NCBI GenBank assembly: GCA_963920635.1 | Contig: OY987303.1 | Coordinates: forward strand, 47,863,223 to 47,927,222 | From: Pseudeuparius sepicola | Taxonomy: Eukaryota; Arthropoda; Insecta; Coleoptera; Anthribidae | DNA: 64,000 bases | Direction: 5' to 3' | Shown: one piece after another, positions 32,819 to 42,863 of the stretch | Numbering within the stretch: position 1 is the stretch's first letter | Layout of the letters: the number at the start of each line of letters is the position of its first letter | Position numbers and translations under genes: made by a program | Notes under the pieces: generated by a model | Databases searched by the model: none | Told to the model about the DNA's origin: nothing | What the model saw: the letters and a program-made list of their open reading frames with translations, nothing else

Positions 32819-34811
32819 TGTTACGGTTCACTTTTAATATTGGGTATTAGTAGATGAATAACTTCGAAAACTCATCACTAAGCTTTAGTTTGCGTAAAAC
32901 AGTTAAATCATTTCTCACAACCATTGACGATATTCTCCGATAGCAAATATATTTGTATTGCGCCCATGTCTTGCTGTCCTGCAAGTTAAGTTATATTTAG
33001 CTGATTTATCCACAGATATTAAGCTGGCTGCTTACCTTATAGCTTTCGATTGGTCCCCGGTCGTTGAGAAGGTCCTTTTGGCTTTTCAAGTTCAACAGGT
33101 AACCAGTCAGACACGAATAATAACAGCCCTTGGAGGTATGGTCCGGTTGATTGGCCTAAATGAGGAAGGATTTAATTAATGATTTTTGTAAAACCAAAGT
33201 GGCATCACTTACCTTATTCCCATGGCATTTGTTGTTGATTTTCATATTTTGTTTGAGTCCTGTCCGTTCTGGCAGTTCTGCCTACCTTTCATTTCTGGCA
33301 GTTCGGTTTATATGTCATTTCTGCCCAACTTTTATAATTCTGGCATTTGATATTTATTTCTGTATACCTTTAATATTTCTGCAGAGAAACTAAAAGTAAC
33401 TAGGCATTTTCCCTCCGTTTTGTAGTTGGTCGGTTAGAAAAAAAAGGGGACTTAATTTTGAGGTGTCGAGCTGTCCACATGGGTGGATGATATATAGCAA
33501 AATTTGTTGGAATCCGAGGTACGTTCCGTCTTTTAAGGTGCCAACTAGTGCTAGGTTGGACCTTTGTGGCTTTAGGCTGATTTTTGTTGGGAACGGGTAC
33601 CTATAGCCTTCGCAGATTTCACAGCTCCCACCTACACTAACCGAGAGGCCGCCTTACATCTTTAGGTAGGTTTTTAGTTTAATTAAATACCTTTGAGGTG
33701 TTTCCTGCTAGTATGGAGTCGAGTTAGCTATGCTTGCTTGTCGCCAAAGTGGTTATTTTATTTTAGGCCTCTTATTTCGCCTCTCATTCGTAAGTGAGCG
33801 ATTCACCGGCTTCCTTATCACCGTCCCACAGTAGTGTGCATGTCCTGTCCTGCACGAGCTGCATGCTGGCCCACTACCCTTCATGGTCGAGTCCCCTGAG
33901 AGAGGACAGTAACTGATAATAATGGTTATGGTATAAGGTTAGATACACTTACCAGAGTGGACGCGGAGCCCAGTAGAAGACATCTGATAATTGAAAGCCA
34001 GATAAGCCTTAGGTTTAGTTTGACAAATCACGGTCCTGCCTGCCAGTATTAAATATAATTTGTGTTACCAGTGCTGGAACACTCTTGCACTGAAACTATC
34101 GGGGTGTAGTCAGAATCATCAAGGCCCTACCCGTGGGTATTGTAATACGGCCCGACGGCTCGCCACCGATTAATGGTCAGGGGATTCAGTAGGGTTTAGT
34201 ATCGTCACGGCCCCCAGGGCCCAGAGTTTCCAAATTATTGTATTTATTTGTGGTTACCTAACCCCTAGACCACAATTCATGAAGGCTTAATACGAAAGTA
34301 CACAAATTATAAAAGGGGTAGGTTATCCCACCAAACGATTTCGGTCCGCATTCGGGGGTGCGTTCCTCACCGGCACTGGTTCACCCAGCAGCTAGACCAA
34401 ACACAGACCTGCTCCCTACTCCTCCGCTCCTTTAGGTTTGGTTAAGTTAATTTCTAATAAAAGTTTTAAAGTGTTCTCTTGCTACCGCCCGAAATTGTGA
34501 ATTATGCAGTTTGAAGTGTTAATTATAATATAAGTATTTTGTCTAATCACTAGCGCTTTTATTCGTAACCGACGTACGGACACACCTGCCTCTCCCGCAT
34601 CGTTATCGCTATCGTGTCGGATCCCAGGGTCACGTAGAGGCTGACGCGGGTGGCGCCCTCTCTTTTAACATTCAGGATACCGTTATACCGTTCTCCTCCT
34701 CAGACCCTCACGGCTGGGGCTAGCTGGCCTGCCTCAGATTGAATTTTGGAATCCCGTTCTAGATTCACCACCCAACCTGCATTTGTAGATTAAAAAAAAA
34801 AAAGTGTAACA
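32819..34811 (+). repeat. 5' LTR
   Basis: Starts TGTTACGGTT and ends AGTGTAACA, so the ends are TGTTAC/GTAACA inverted. Ends in a 12-A run; the 3' LTR has 10. Short internal frames are not conserved coding. Confidence 0.95.
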
Positions 34812-34815
34812 AATT

Positions 34816-34830
34816 TGGCGCCCAACGTGG
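34816..34830 (+). other. Primer-binding site, tRNA-Lys type
   Basis: TGGCGCCCAACGTGG begins four bases after the LTR. From memory of the insect tRNA-Lys(CUU) 3' end (ending CACGTTGGGCGCCA), it is complementary over about 15 nt. Confidence 0.75.
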
Positions 34831-35490
34831 TTTATATAGATGTGTTTTTATTTTGGATTTTGGGCGGTAGTATGAGCTCTGTTTGAGATTTGTGGCTTTC
34901 GATAGTTTAGTACTTGTGATTTCCTTTCTTGGGAAATCCCTTTTTTTTAGTTTGTTGTGAGAGGGGGGTGCGCGCATGCGCTCCTTCATCTAGTACTAGG
35001 CGCTATATTTTAAGTAAGTGCATCTAGTTTATATTATATTTTGTGATATTTTGTGGGTGTGGGGGTAGCAAGAGCTGATCATATTAATCACATATCACAT
35101 TACTGTGTTGTGGAACATAATTATAGCTTAGATTAGAAATAAGTAGAGTATTGTAACCTCAGGAAATTTTCTGAGATTGTAGCTAGACATTTTATGCGTA
35201 GTAGTATTCCAGATTGGATAACCTTTATCCTAATTTCCCAAGCTGTTTGGTGTGACAAATTTTAGTTTATTTGCAAAAAAAAGGAGAGGCAGATATTAGA
35301 GATATTAGGGGTGGGTATACTCTACGTACAGTAGGTTTTTTTTTCTTTTTGCGGAGCGCGGCAGTCAGTTTATCCTTTGGGTTTCTATATAAGGAAAAGT
35401 GCTGGTTAATATTAATAATAGGCCGGTTTACGCTTTCTGCTCAGATTGGGTCAACCAGCCGGAACCTGATTTTGGTTTTGAGCCAAGGGC

Positions 35491-37503
35491 TTGAGGTATC
35501 TGTCGAGGGGGTTTTGGGATTCGTTTGGCTATATTATGATAGCAGACATGGACGTTAACAGATTGCTGTCGGATGAGCTGTCGTATGAGTTATATGTGCG
35601 GGGCTTACCTTATGAGGGTAGTGTCGCTGAAAAGAGGGTAATATTGAGGGGTGCCTTGAGGGTGGAGAAGTCGGGTATGCCGGCCCTTGGGTCGTCATTC
35701 ACTGCACCGCCTGTGAACGCAGTGGACGAGCTGTCTATTTGTGGACGCAAATTGAACGAGCTCGCAGAAGCCATCGAGAGTTTTGATTTTGCCAATCGGC
35801 GCAATGAGTTCATTCGGATCAACTCACGATTGGTCCACATTAGTGCACGGTTAGGTCGGATTAGTGGCACAACCGAGGGTCAGTGTGCGGAGAAGGCGAC
35901 TTTGTTGGGTCGTTGTTTAAATCTAATCGAGGAGGTGGGTTCAAGGTTTGAGTCTGTACGGGACGGTGTGGACCGCCCCGATTCGGACGATGCTTTTGCC
36001 CACTCTCCTGTCCCAGTCTCTTCAGATCTGCGAACTCACCGATCTGGGGTGGCCGACATAGGTCGTGTCGACGTCCAGAGTCCGGACCCTCCTAGCGGTT
36101 TGCCTGGGTCACATTCGACTGGTGGTATGAGGCAGCGACTGGGGTTGTTGAGTTATTTGGGACGAGAGCTCTCTAGGCCGCTGGCTGGTGCGCAGGTGCG
36201 GTCTGGAGACCCTCTGGTTGGGGCTCGGGGAGAACCGTCTGTGGCGGAGATCATTACCGTTGATTCCGCCCCCGCTGAGGATGTTGAGGCGGAGCCTGTT
36301 GTGTTCCGTGAGGGGCAGCCAAGGGTTAGTTTTCAGGCTCCTTTAGCGGCCTCCTTCCACGAAACTGAAAATTTTCACCCCCCCATGGCTAGTTCGGCTC
36401 AGCCCTTGCACGTTGGAGACTCAGGTATGGCCGTGGACAGTTCTGCGAGGGCACTTAGTAATTTTCAACGGGATTTTGGCGATAGCATTGGTGCTGGAGC
36501 CGCGGAGAGATCAGGTGAGCTTACTGAGGCGGTTGATCGTTTGGCGCAGGCGTTACAGGATGTCCGTTACCCAAGTATTCGGGTGAGCACTAACCCATTT
36601 TTGACTCCAGCCAGACAAGCGACTAATCCATTCCTATTGGACGATCAAGTCCCCAGGGACGTGCTGACCCACCCGCTCCGAGATCCGTATCGTGAACCCT
36701 ATGCGGATGTTCGTCGTCTGGGTATCACGTACGATGGTCGAACTAGTGTCGCAAGCTTTTTGGAAAGAGTCGAGGAGGTTAGACAGTCTAGGGGTGTATC
36801 GAAGGAGAGGTTGTTCCGCTCTGCTCCTGAGCTCTTTGAGGGCGAGGCACTGAATTTCTGGAGGACTCACAGTTTCGTTAATTGGGATGACTTGGTACGG
36901 CAGCTTCGTGAGCGTTTTCTACCATATGACTATGAAAATAGTCTGTGGGAGGAAATCCGAAGACGCACACAGGGAGTTGGGGAACGCATTTCCACTTTTG
37001 TCGACTCAATAGAGAGTCTGTTTAATAAGCTAAGCCTGAAGCCGCAGGAGGAAGTCAGACTCCAGATTATCAGGCGCAATATCCTTCCGCAATATCAGTC
37101 CCAGTTGGCATTGCACCCGACCTACACCATCGACGCGTTGGTTCGGTTGGGCAGGTTGATGGAAGAGGCGGAGATCCGAGCCCATCAGTTCCAGCCCCCG
37201 CCTAGGCGAGGTTTATTGGAGCCTTCCTTGGGGTACCAGCCCACTTCGCAGCGTCAAAATAATGTGGCTTGTGTTTCTGAGGAGCCTTCTCACACTAGTA
37301 CTGGGGAAGCCCTAATGGCAGCAGTGGTTTCATCTACTCCAGCCAACCCGACCGTATGTTGGAACTGTGGTTCCACCCAACATAGATTCCGTGCTTGTAA
37401 TAGTCCCTTGTCCAGATTTTGTTTCAAGTGTGGTCAGGCCAATGTTACCCTCCGAACTTGCCCTCGTTGTCAAAAAAACCAACCAAGGGGGACTCAGCAA
37501 TAA
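35491..37503 (+). CDS. gag: Gag polyprotein
   Basis: 670 codons from the first ATG. Later ATGs at 35536 and 35548 are equally possible starts, and the second gives MDVNRLLSDELSYELYVRGL, which looks like a natural N-terminus. Residues about 450-545 are the retrotransposon Gag (capsid) domain: EALNFWRTHSFVNWDDLVRQ, LRERFLPYDYENSLWEEIRR and a GERISTFVDSI stretch. Near the C-terminus is one canonical CCHC knuckle (C623, C626, H631, C636) and a second unit with C644, C647, C657, C660 in which the His position is Val652. Gag packages element RNA into virus-like particles. The Gag stop (37501-37503) lies 22 bp after the frameshift heptamer at 37473-37479. Confidence 0.9.
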   Translation: MRYLSRGFWDSFGYIMIADMDVNRLLSDELSYELYVRGLPYEGSVAEKRVILRGALRVEKSGMPALGSSFTAPPVNAVDELSICGRKLNELAEAIESFDFANRRNEFIRINSRLVHISARLGRISGTTEGQCAEKATLLGRCLNLIEEVGSRFESVRDGVDRPDSDDAFAHSPVPVSSDLRTHRSGVADIGRVDVQSPDPPSGLPGSHSTGGMRQRLGLLSYLGRELSRPLAGAQVRSGDPLVGARGEPSVAEIITVDSAPAEDVEAEPVVFREGQPRVSFQAPLAASFHETENFHPPMASSAQPLHVGDSGMAVDSSARALSNFQRDFGDSIGAGAAERSGELTEAVDRLAQALQDVRYPSIRVSTNPFLTPARQATNPFLLDDQVPRDVLTHPLRDPYREPYADVRRLGITYDGRTSVASFLERVEEVRQSRGVSKERLFRSAPELFEGEALNFWRTHSFVNWDDLVRQLRERFLPYDYENSLWEEIRRRTQGVGERISTFVDSIESLFNKLSLKPQEEVRLQIIRRNILPQYQSQLALHPTYTIDALVRLGRLMEEAEIRAHQFQPPPRRGLLEPSLGYQPTSQRQNNVACVSEEPSHTSTGEALMAAVVSSTPANPTVCWNCGSTQHRFRACNSPLSRFCFKCGQANVTLRTCPRCQKNQPRGTQQ

Positions 37504-40500
37504 TTGGCCGCCCCGCTGATGATTCCCCAATTGTCTATGTACCCCTGGCGACAGCACAGACCCCAGCTACAGACATCGAGGTATTAGATTATGTGTTTGC
37601 AGAGGTAAATAATGATTACCGTCCTTACCTGCGTGTTTCTATTTTTAGTCGACTGTTCTTGGGAGGACCAGGGTGGAGAATTCTGGAACCGTTGTGTAGA
37701 TTGAAGACCGCGTGCCGAGATCGAAGTTGCATTGTTGCAAGTGGTCAGACTTGTCCGGTTATAGGTTCGATAGAGGTGCCGATTGAGTTGCAGGGTCGGA
37801 TTCGGGAATTTGAGGTGTTAGTGGTGCCCTCCTTGCCGCACGTGCTAATTTCGGGCACTGAGTTTTGGGTCCATATGGGCATTGTGCCTGATCTATGTGC
37901 GGGAGAATGGCGCTTCAGGGACAGCTCAGATCCAGCACAACTCTGTTCCATCCAGAGTTATGATCAGTTGACTCCTGCGCAGAGGCGGCAACTCGATGGC
38001 CTACTTGCGGAAGCTTTTTCGGTGGCACAGTCTGAAGTGGGCTGCACAAAATTTGTGGAGCATCGCATTAAATTGAAACCTGAAACACAACCGATCAAGC
38101 AGCGGCATTATCCCCTCTCACCAGCCCTCCAGAAATATGTGAATGGTGAGCTACAGGACATGTTAGAGAAAGGTATAATTGAGCCATCGACATCGGCATG
38201 GGCGTCGCCAATTGTCCTTATCCGTAAGAAAAATAGTACCAGCTACCGTTTTTGTGTTGACTATCGCATGCTGAACAAGGCGAGTGAGGCAGATGCCTAT
38301 CCCCTACCTTTCGTGGGTGCTACGTTGGACAAGCTGCGGGACGCACGCTTTCTCACGACTCTGGACATCAAAAATGCCTATTGGCAGATACCTATGGCCG
38401 AGGAGTCCAAGCCACTGACGGCTTTCACCGTGCCTTCGAGAGGACTCTTTCAGTTTCGTCGTATGCCCTTCGGCCTTCATACGGCTCCAGCAACTTGGCA
38501 GCGTCTCATTGACAGAGTGGTGGGGGTCGACCTGGAAGATCATGTTTTTGTATATCTCGACGACATTATCATTTGCACCCCTACCTTTGAGAAGCATTTT
38601 GCTGTTCTTAAGGAGGTGTTGTCTCGTTTGACGTCTGCTGGGCTGACTCTCAGTCGGGAGAAGTGCAATTTCTGTAAGCCGGAACTGCGATATCTTGGGT
38701 ACGTGGTTAATTCTTCGGGACTGTTGGTGGACCCCGAGAAGGTTGAGGCGATAGTGAGGATCCCGACCCCAAGGAATGCCAAGGATGTTCGTCGCTTGGT
38801 TGGTCTGGCGAGTTGGTATCGGCGCTTCGTGCCCAATTTTTCGACCTTGGTGGCACCGTTGACCTCGTTGCTGAGAAAGAACGCGGCATTCTTATGGGAT
38901 GAGCATTGCACTACTGCTTTGCACAAGATTAAGCAGCACTTGGTTTCCGCCCCTGTGCTCTCGTGTCCAAATTTTGAGCTTCCGTTTACGGTACAGACGG
39001 ATGCGTCCGACTTTGGATTAGGTGCTGTTTTAACGCAGAAGCACCCGGATGGGAGTCAGCATGTGGTGTGTTACCTGAGCCGGTCCCTTACCAAAAGTGA
39101 GAGACGCTTCAGTACCACCGAGAAGGAGTGTTTGGCCGTCTTGTTCGCGGTGGAGAAGCTTCGCCCCTACATTGAAGGAACTCATTTCGTTGTCGTCACC
39201 GATCATTACAGCTTGAAATGGCTCCACTCGATTAAGGACCCTGTCGGTCGTATTGCTCGCTGGGCCGTTCGGCTGCAGCAGTACGACTTCGAGATTGTTC
39301 ACCGAAAGGGTCGAGAGCATGTGGTACCGGATGCACTGTCCCGTGCTGTGCCGGTGTTGGATTCCATCAGTGGCGACTCCCCAGTTTCTTTGCCTCCAAC
39401 CATCATCGACAAATGGTACAGAAAAATGTATGTGCGTGTAGTGGAGTCACCAGCTCATTATCCACTATGGCGAGTGGAGGGTAGAAAGCTGTACAAGAGG
39501 GTGAGGGTTGGGTATCCGGTGCTGGCTGAGCCGGAGGATTCTTGGCGTTTAGTGGTTCCTAGGGAGGAACGCCATGATGTCATCCGGTCTTGCCATGACC
39601 CACCAACTTGTGGTCATGTGGGCATCTTTAAAACCATGGCGAGAGTCGCGGCCCAACACTACTGGCCGAAGATGCGTTCCGACGTCACAAAGTTTGTCCG
39701 CCATTGCACGACTTGCATACAGACCAAATCGGAACACAAACGTCCAGCCGGGCTGATGCTCAGCGCCCCTGCTGGCACGTCTCGTCCATGGGAGCTCCTT
39801 AGTGCAGACCTAGTGGGCCCCCTTCCAAGATCTACCTCTGGATACACATACATCTTCTCAGTAGTGGATTGCTTCAGCAAGTTTGTCCTCTTATTCCCAC
39901 TGCGCACTGCCACAGCGCCTAATATTGTTAAGTGGCTGGAGGACCACGTCTTCCTGTTGTTTGGAGTCCCAAGGCGTATTCTGATAGATAATGGTCCTCA
40001 GTTTCGGAGTCTTGTTTTCCGGGATTTAATGAACAAGTATGGTGTCCAGCTTGGGTATGTTGCCAACTACCACCCACAAGCCAATCCAGTGGAGCGGGTT
40101 CATGGGGTGGTGAAGAGCATGCTTACGGCATATGTCTCAGAGAATCAGCGGTCCTGGGATAAATATTTATCAAAAATTGCTAGTGCTATTCGATCAGCTC
40201 GACATGAAGTCACAGGTCTTACCCCCAATTTTGTCCTCTTCGGCCGGGAGGTCAAGTTGTGTGGAGTGGCACCTAACCATGTCCCCGATGCAGATGCCAG
40301 TGATGCACCCATTGACCCGCCAACACGGGCTGATGGACTGAAGAAGGTCTTTGCCGATGTCCGAAAAAGACTAACTGAGGCCTATCAGAGAAGCAGCAGA
40401 GCTTATAACTTGAGACGTAGGGACGAGAGATTTCGGGTAGGCCAGAAGGTTTGGAAGAAGAATTATGTTCTGTCCGATGCGTCCAAGTACTTCTCGTCCA

Positions 40501-40649
40501 AGTTGGCCCGTAAGTTCGTTGGACCCTTCACCGTGTCGAAGGTCCTATCACCCTGGACGTATGAGCTTGTTGACGATTCGGGGAAGCCCCTAGGACAGTG
40601 GCACATACAGGACTTGAAGTCGCATCCACCGGATGAGACTATATTCTAG
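37419..40649 (+). CDS. pol: Pol polyprotein: protease remnant, RT, RNase H, integrase
   Basis: 1,076 open codons; translation most likely enters by frameshift, so the first Met is not a real start. Protease region (about residues 60-170): a flap-like and C-terminal half remain, but the D-S/T-G catalytic motif expected near residues 78-84 (nt ~37650-37670) is absent, apparently by a short in-frame deletion. RT: CVDYRMLNKA, LDIKNAYWQIPM, MPFGLHTAP and YLDD at 379-382. RNase H from about 526: TDASDFGLGA, TTEKECLAV, TDHYSLKWL. Integrase: zinc finger H-H-CTTC at about 718-770; catalytic D in SADLVG (~796), D in LIDNGPQF (~856), E in NPVERVH (~891). Then a GPF-type C-terminal module (VGPFTVSKVL, ~1037). 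Apart from protease all catalytic residues are present. Confidence 0.92.
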   Translation: MFQVWSGQCYPPNLPSLSKKPTKGDSAIIGRPADDSPIVYVPLATAQTPATDIEVLDYVFAEVNNDYRPYLRVSIFSRLFLGGPGWRILEPLCRLKTACRDRSCIVASGQTCPVIGSIEVPIELQGRIREFEVLVVPSLPHVLISGTEFWVHMGIVPDLCAGEWRFRDSSDPAQLCSIQSYDQLTPAQRRQLDGLLAEAFSVAQSEVGCTKFVEHRIKLKPETQPIKQRHYPLSPALQKYVNGELQDMLEKGIIEPSTSAWASPIVLIRKKNSTSYRFCVDYRMLNKASEADAYPLPFVGATLDKLRDARFLTTLDIKNAYWQIPMAEESKPLTAFTVPSRGLFQFRRMPFGLHTAPATWQRLIDRVVGVDLEDHVFVYLDDIIICTPTFEKHFAVLKEVLSRLTSAGLTLSREKCNFCKPELRYLGYVVNSSGLLVDPEKVEAIVRIPTPRNAKDVRRLVGLASWYRRFVPNFSTLVAPLTSLLRKNAAFLWDEHCTTALHKIKQHLVSAPVLSCPNFELPFTVQTDASDFGLGAVLTQKHPDGSQHVVCYLSRSLTKSERRFSTTEKECLAVLFAVEKLRPYIEGTHFVVVTDHYSLKWLHSIKDPVGRIARWAVRLQQYDFEIVHRKGREHVVPDALSRAVPVLDSISGDSPVSLPPTIIDKWYRKMYVRVVESPAHYPLWRVEGRKLYKRVRVGYPVLAEPEDSWRLVVPREERHDVIRSCHDPPTCGHVGIFKTMARVAAQHYWPKMRSDVTKFVRHCTTCIQTKSEHKRPAGLMLSAPAGTSRPWELLSADLVGPLPRSTSGYTYIFSVVDCFSKFVLLFPLRTATAPNIVKWLEDHVFLLFGVPRRILIDNGPQFRSLVFRDLMNKYGVQLGYVANYHPQANPVERVHGVVKSMLTAYVSENQRSWDKYLSKIASAIRSARHEVTGLTPNFVLFGREVKLCGVAPNHVPDADASDAPIDPPTRADGLKKVFADVRKRLTEAYQRSSRAYNLRRRDERFRVGQKVWKKNYVLSDASKYFSSKLARKFVGPFTVSKVLSPWTYELVDDSGKPLGQWHIQDLKSHPPDETIF
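37473..37479 (+). promoter_or_regulatory. -1 ribosomal frameshift heptamer A AAA AAC
   Basis: In the Gag frame the codons are CAA AAA AAC, so the heptamer is correctly phased (X XXY YYZ). A -1 slip leads into the Pol frame, which is open from 37419. Known to work in other retroelements; function here is inferred from position and phase. Confidence 0.75.
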
Positions 40650-40860
40650 GGAGTGGAAGTAGTTTCGGGGGAGTCTTGCTCTTGGATAGTGCACACCAGG
40701 GATGTCTGCTGTCGGCCCGATGTATCTTATGAGGATGTTCTGCGCCTAGCAACTTATGTGCACGTCGTATAAGGTGAGAGTTTCCCCATGCCCGACTGTC
40801 TTTGCTCTCTTGAGATATCGCTCATTTTTTTTTTCTTTTTTTTTTATTTTTTTTTGAGGA

Positions 40861-40872
40861 AAGAGGGGGATT
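40861..40872 (+). other. Polypurine tract
   Basis: GAGGAAAGAGGGGGATT lies directly before the 3' LTR, after a 50-bp T-rich run. It is the expected primer site for plus-strand synthesis. Confidence 0.8.
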
Positions 40873-42863
40873 TGTTACGGTTCACTTTTAATATTGGGTA
40901 TTAGTAGATGAATAACTTCGAAAACTCATCACTAAGCTTTATTTTGCGTAAAACAGTTAAATCATTTCTCACAACCATTGACGATATTCTCCGATAGCAA
41001 ATATATTTGTATTGCGCCCATGTCTTGCTGTCCTGCAAGTTAAGTTATATTTAGCTGATTTATCCACAGATATTAAGCTGGCTGCTTACCTTATAGCTTT
41101 CGATTGGTCCCCGGTCGTTGAGAAGGTCCTTTTGGCTTTTCAGGTTCAACAGGTAACCAGTCAGACACGAATAATAACAGCCCTTGGAGGTATGGTCCGG
41201 TTGATTGGCCTAAATGAGGAAGGATTTAATTAATGATTTTTGTAAAACCAAAGTGGCATCACTTACCTTATTCCCATGGCATTTGTTGTTGATTTTCATA
41301 TTTTGTTTGAGTCCTGTCCGTTCTGGCAGTTCTGCCTACCTTTCATTTCTGGCAGTTCGGTTTATATGTCATTTCTGCCCAACTTTTATAATTCTGGCAT
41401 TTGATATTTATTTCTGTATACCTTTAATATTTCTGCAGAGAAACTAAAAGTAACTAGGCATTTTCCCTCCGTTTTGTAGTTGGTCGGTTAGAAAAAAAAG
41501 GGGACTTAATTTTGAGGTGTCGAGCTGTCCACATGGGTGGATGATATATAGCAAAATTTGTTGGAATCCGAGGTACGTTCCGTCTTTTAAGGTGCCAACT
41601 AGTGCTAGGTTGGACCTTTGTGGCTTTAGGCTGATTTTTGTTGGGAACGGGTACCTATAGCCTTCGCAGATTTCACAGCTCCCACCTACACTAACCGAGA
41701 GGCCGCCTTACATTTTTAGGTAGGTTTTTAGTTTAATTAAATACCTTTGAGGTGTTTCCTGCTAGTATGGAGTCGAGTTAGCTATGCTTGCTTGTCGCCA
41801 AAGTGGTTATTTTATTTTAGGCCTCTTATTTCGCCTCTCATTCGTAAGTGAGCGATTCACCGGCTTCCTTATCACCGTCCCACAGTAGTGTGCATGTCCT
41901 GTCCTGCACGAGCTGCATGCTGGCCCACTACCCTTCATGGTCGAGTCCCCTGAGAGAGGACAGTAACTGATAATAATGGTTATGGTATAAGGTTAGATAC
42001 ACTTACCAGAGTGGACGCGGAGCCCAGTAGAAGACATCTGATAATTGAAAGCCAGATAAGCCTTAGGTTTAGTTTGACAAATCACGGTCCTGCCTGCCAG
42101 TATTAAATATAATTTGTGTTACCAGTGCTGGAACACTCTTGCACTGAAACTATCGGGGTGTAGTCAGAATCATCAAGGCCCTACCCGTGGGTATTGTAAT
42201 ACGGCCCGACGGCTCGCCACCGATTAATGGTCAGGGGATTCAGTAGGGTTTAGTATCGTCACGGCCCCCAGGGCCCAGAGTTTCCAAATTATTGTATTTA
42301 TTTGTGGTTACCTAACCCCTAGACCACAATTCATGAAGGCTTAATACGAAAGTACACAAATTATAAAAGGGGTAGGTTATCCCACCAAACGATTTCGGTC
42401 CGCATTCGGGGGTGCGTTCCTCACCGGCACTGGTTCACCCAGCAGCTAGACCAAACACAGACCTGCTCCCTACTCCTCCGCTCCTTTAGGTTTGGTTAAG
42501 TTAATTTCTAATAAAAGTTTTAAAGTGTTCTCTTGCTACCGCCCGAAATTGTGAATTATGCAGTTTGAAGTGTTAATTATAATATAAGTATTTTGTCTAA
42601 TCACTAGCGCTTTTATTCGTAACCGACGTACGGACACACCTGCCTCTCCCGCATCGATATCGCTATCGTGTCGGATCCCAGGGTCACGTAGAGGCTGACG
42701 CGGGTGGCGCCCTCTCTTTTAACATTCAGGATACCGTTATACCGTTCTCCTCCCCAGACCCTCACGGCTGGGGCTAGCTGGCCTGCCTCAGATTGAATTT
42801 TGGAATCCCGTTCTAGATTCACCACCCAACCTGCATTTGTAGATTAAAAAAAAAAGTGTAACA
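40873..42863 (+). repeat. 3' LTR
   Basis: Nearly identical to 32819-34811. The differences I see are G/T near position 62-75, A/G in TTTTCARGTTC, C/T in TTACATYTTTAGG, T/A in GCATCGWTATCG, T/C in TCCYCAGACCC, and the terminal A run. Start coordinate certain to within one base. Confidence 0.95.

Larger units (their letters stand above)
32819..42863 (+). mobile_element. Young Ty3/Gypsy LTR retrotransposon, about 10 kb
   Basis: Order: LTR, primer-binding site, leader, Gag, Pol (reached by a -1 frame change), T-rich region, polypurine tract, LTR. The target duplication is ATGC (32815-32818 and 42864-42867). I count five substitutions plus an A-run length change between the two ~1.99-kb LTRs, so the insertion is recent. 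Coding GC content is clearly higher than the flanks. No env-like ORF follows Pol. The protease lacks its catalytic motif (see Pol). Confidence 0.95.

Noticed and set aside
32958..33393. Two overlapping frames (73 and 77 codons) in the LTR, repeated at 41012-41447
   Set aside because: They recur only because the LTR is duplicated; no domain, no conserved start context, and such frames are expected by chance.
35271..35558. 95-codon frame upstream of Gag
   Set aside because: Low complexity (poly-F), overlaps the Gag start in another frame; treated as leader sequence.
38304..39913. Several minus-strand frames of 60-130 codons opposite Pol
   Set aside because: Antisense shadows of the GC-rich Pol frame.
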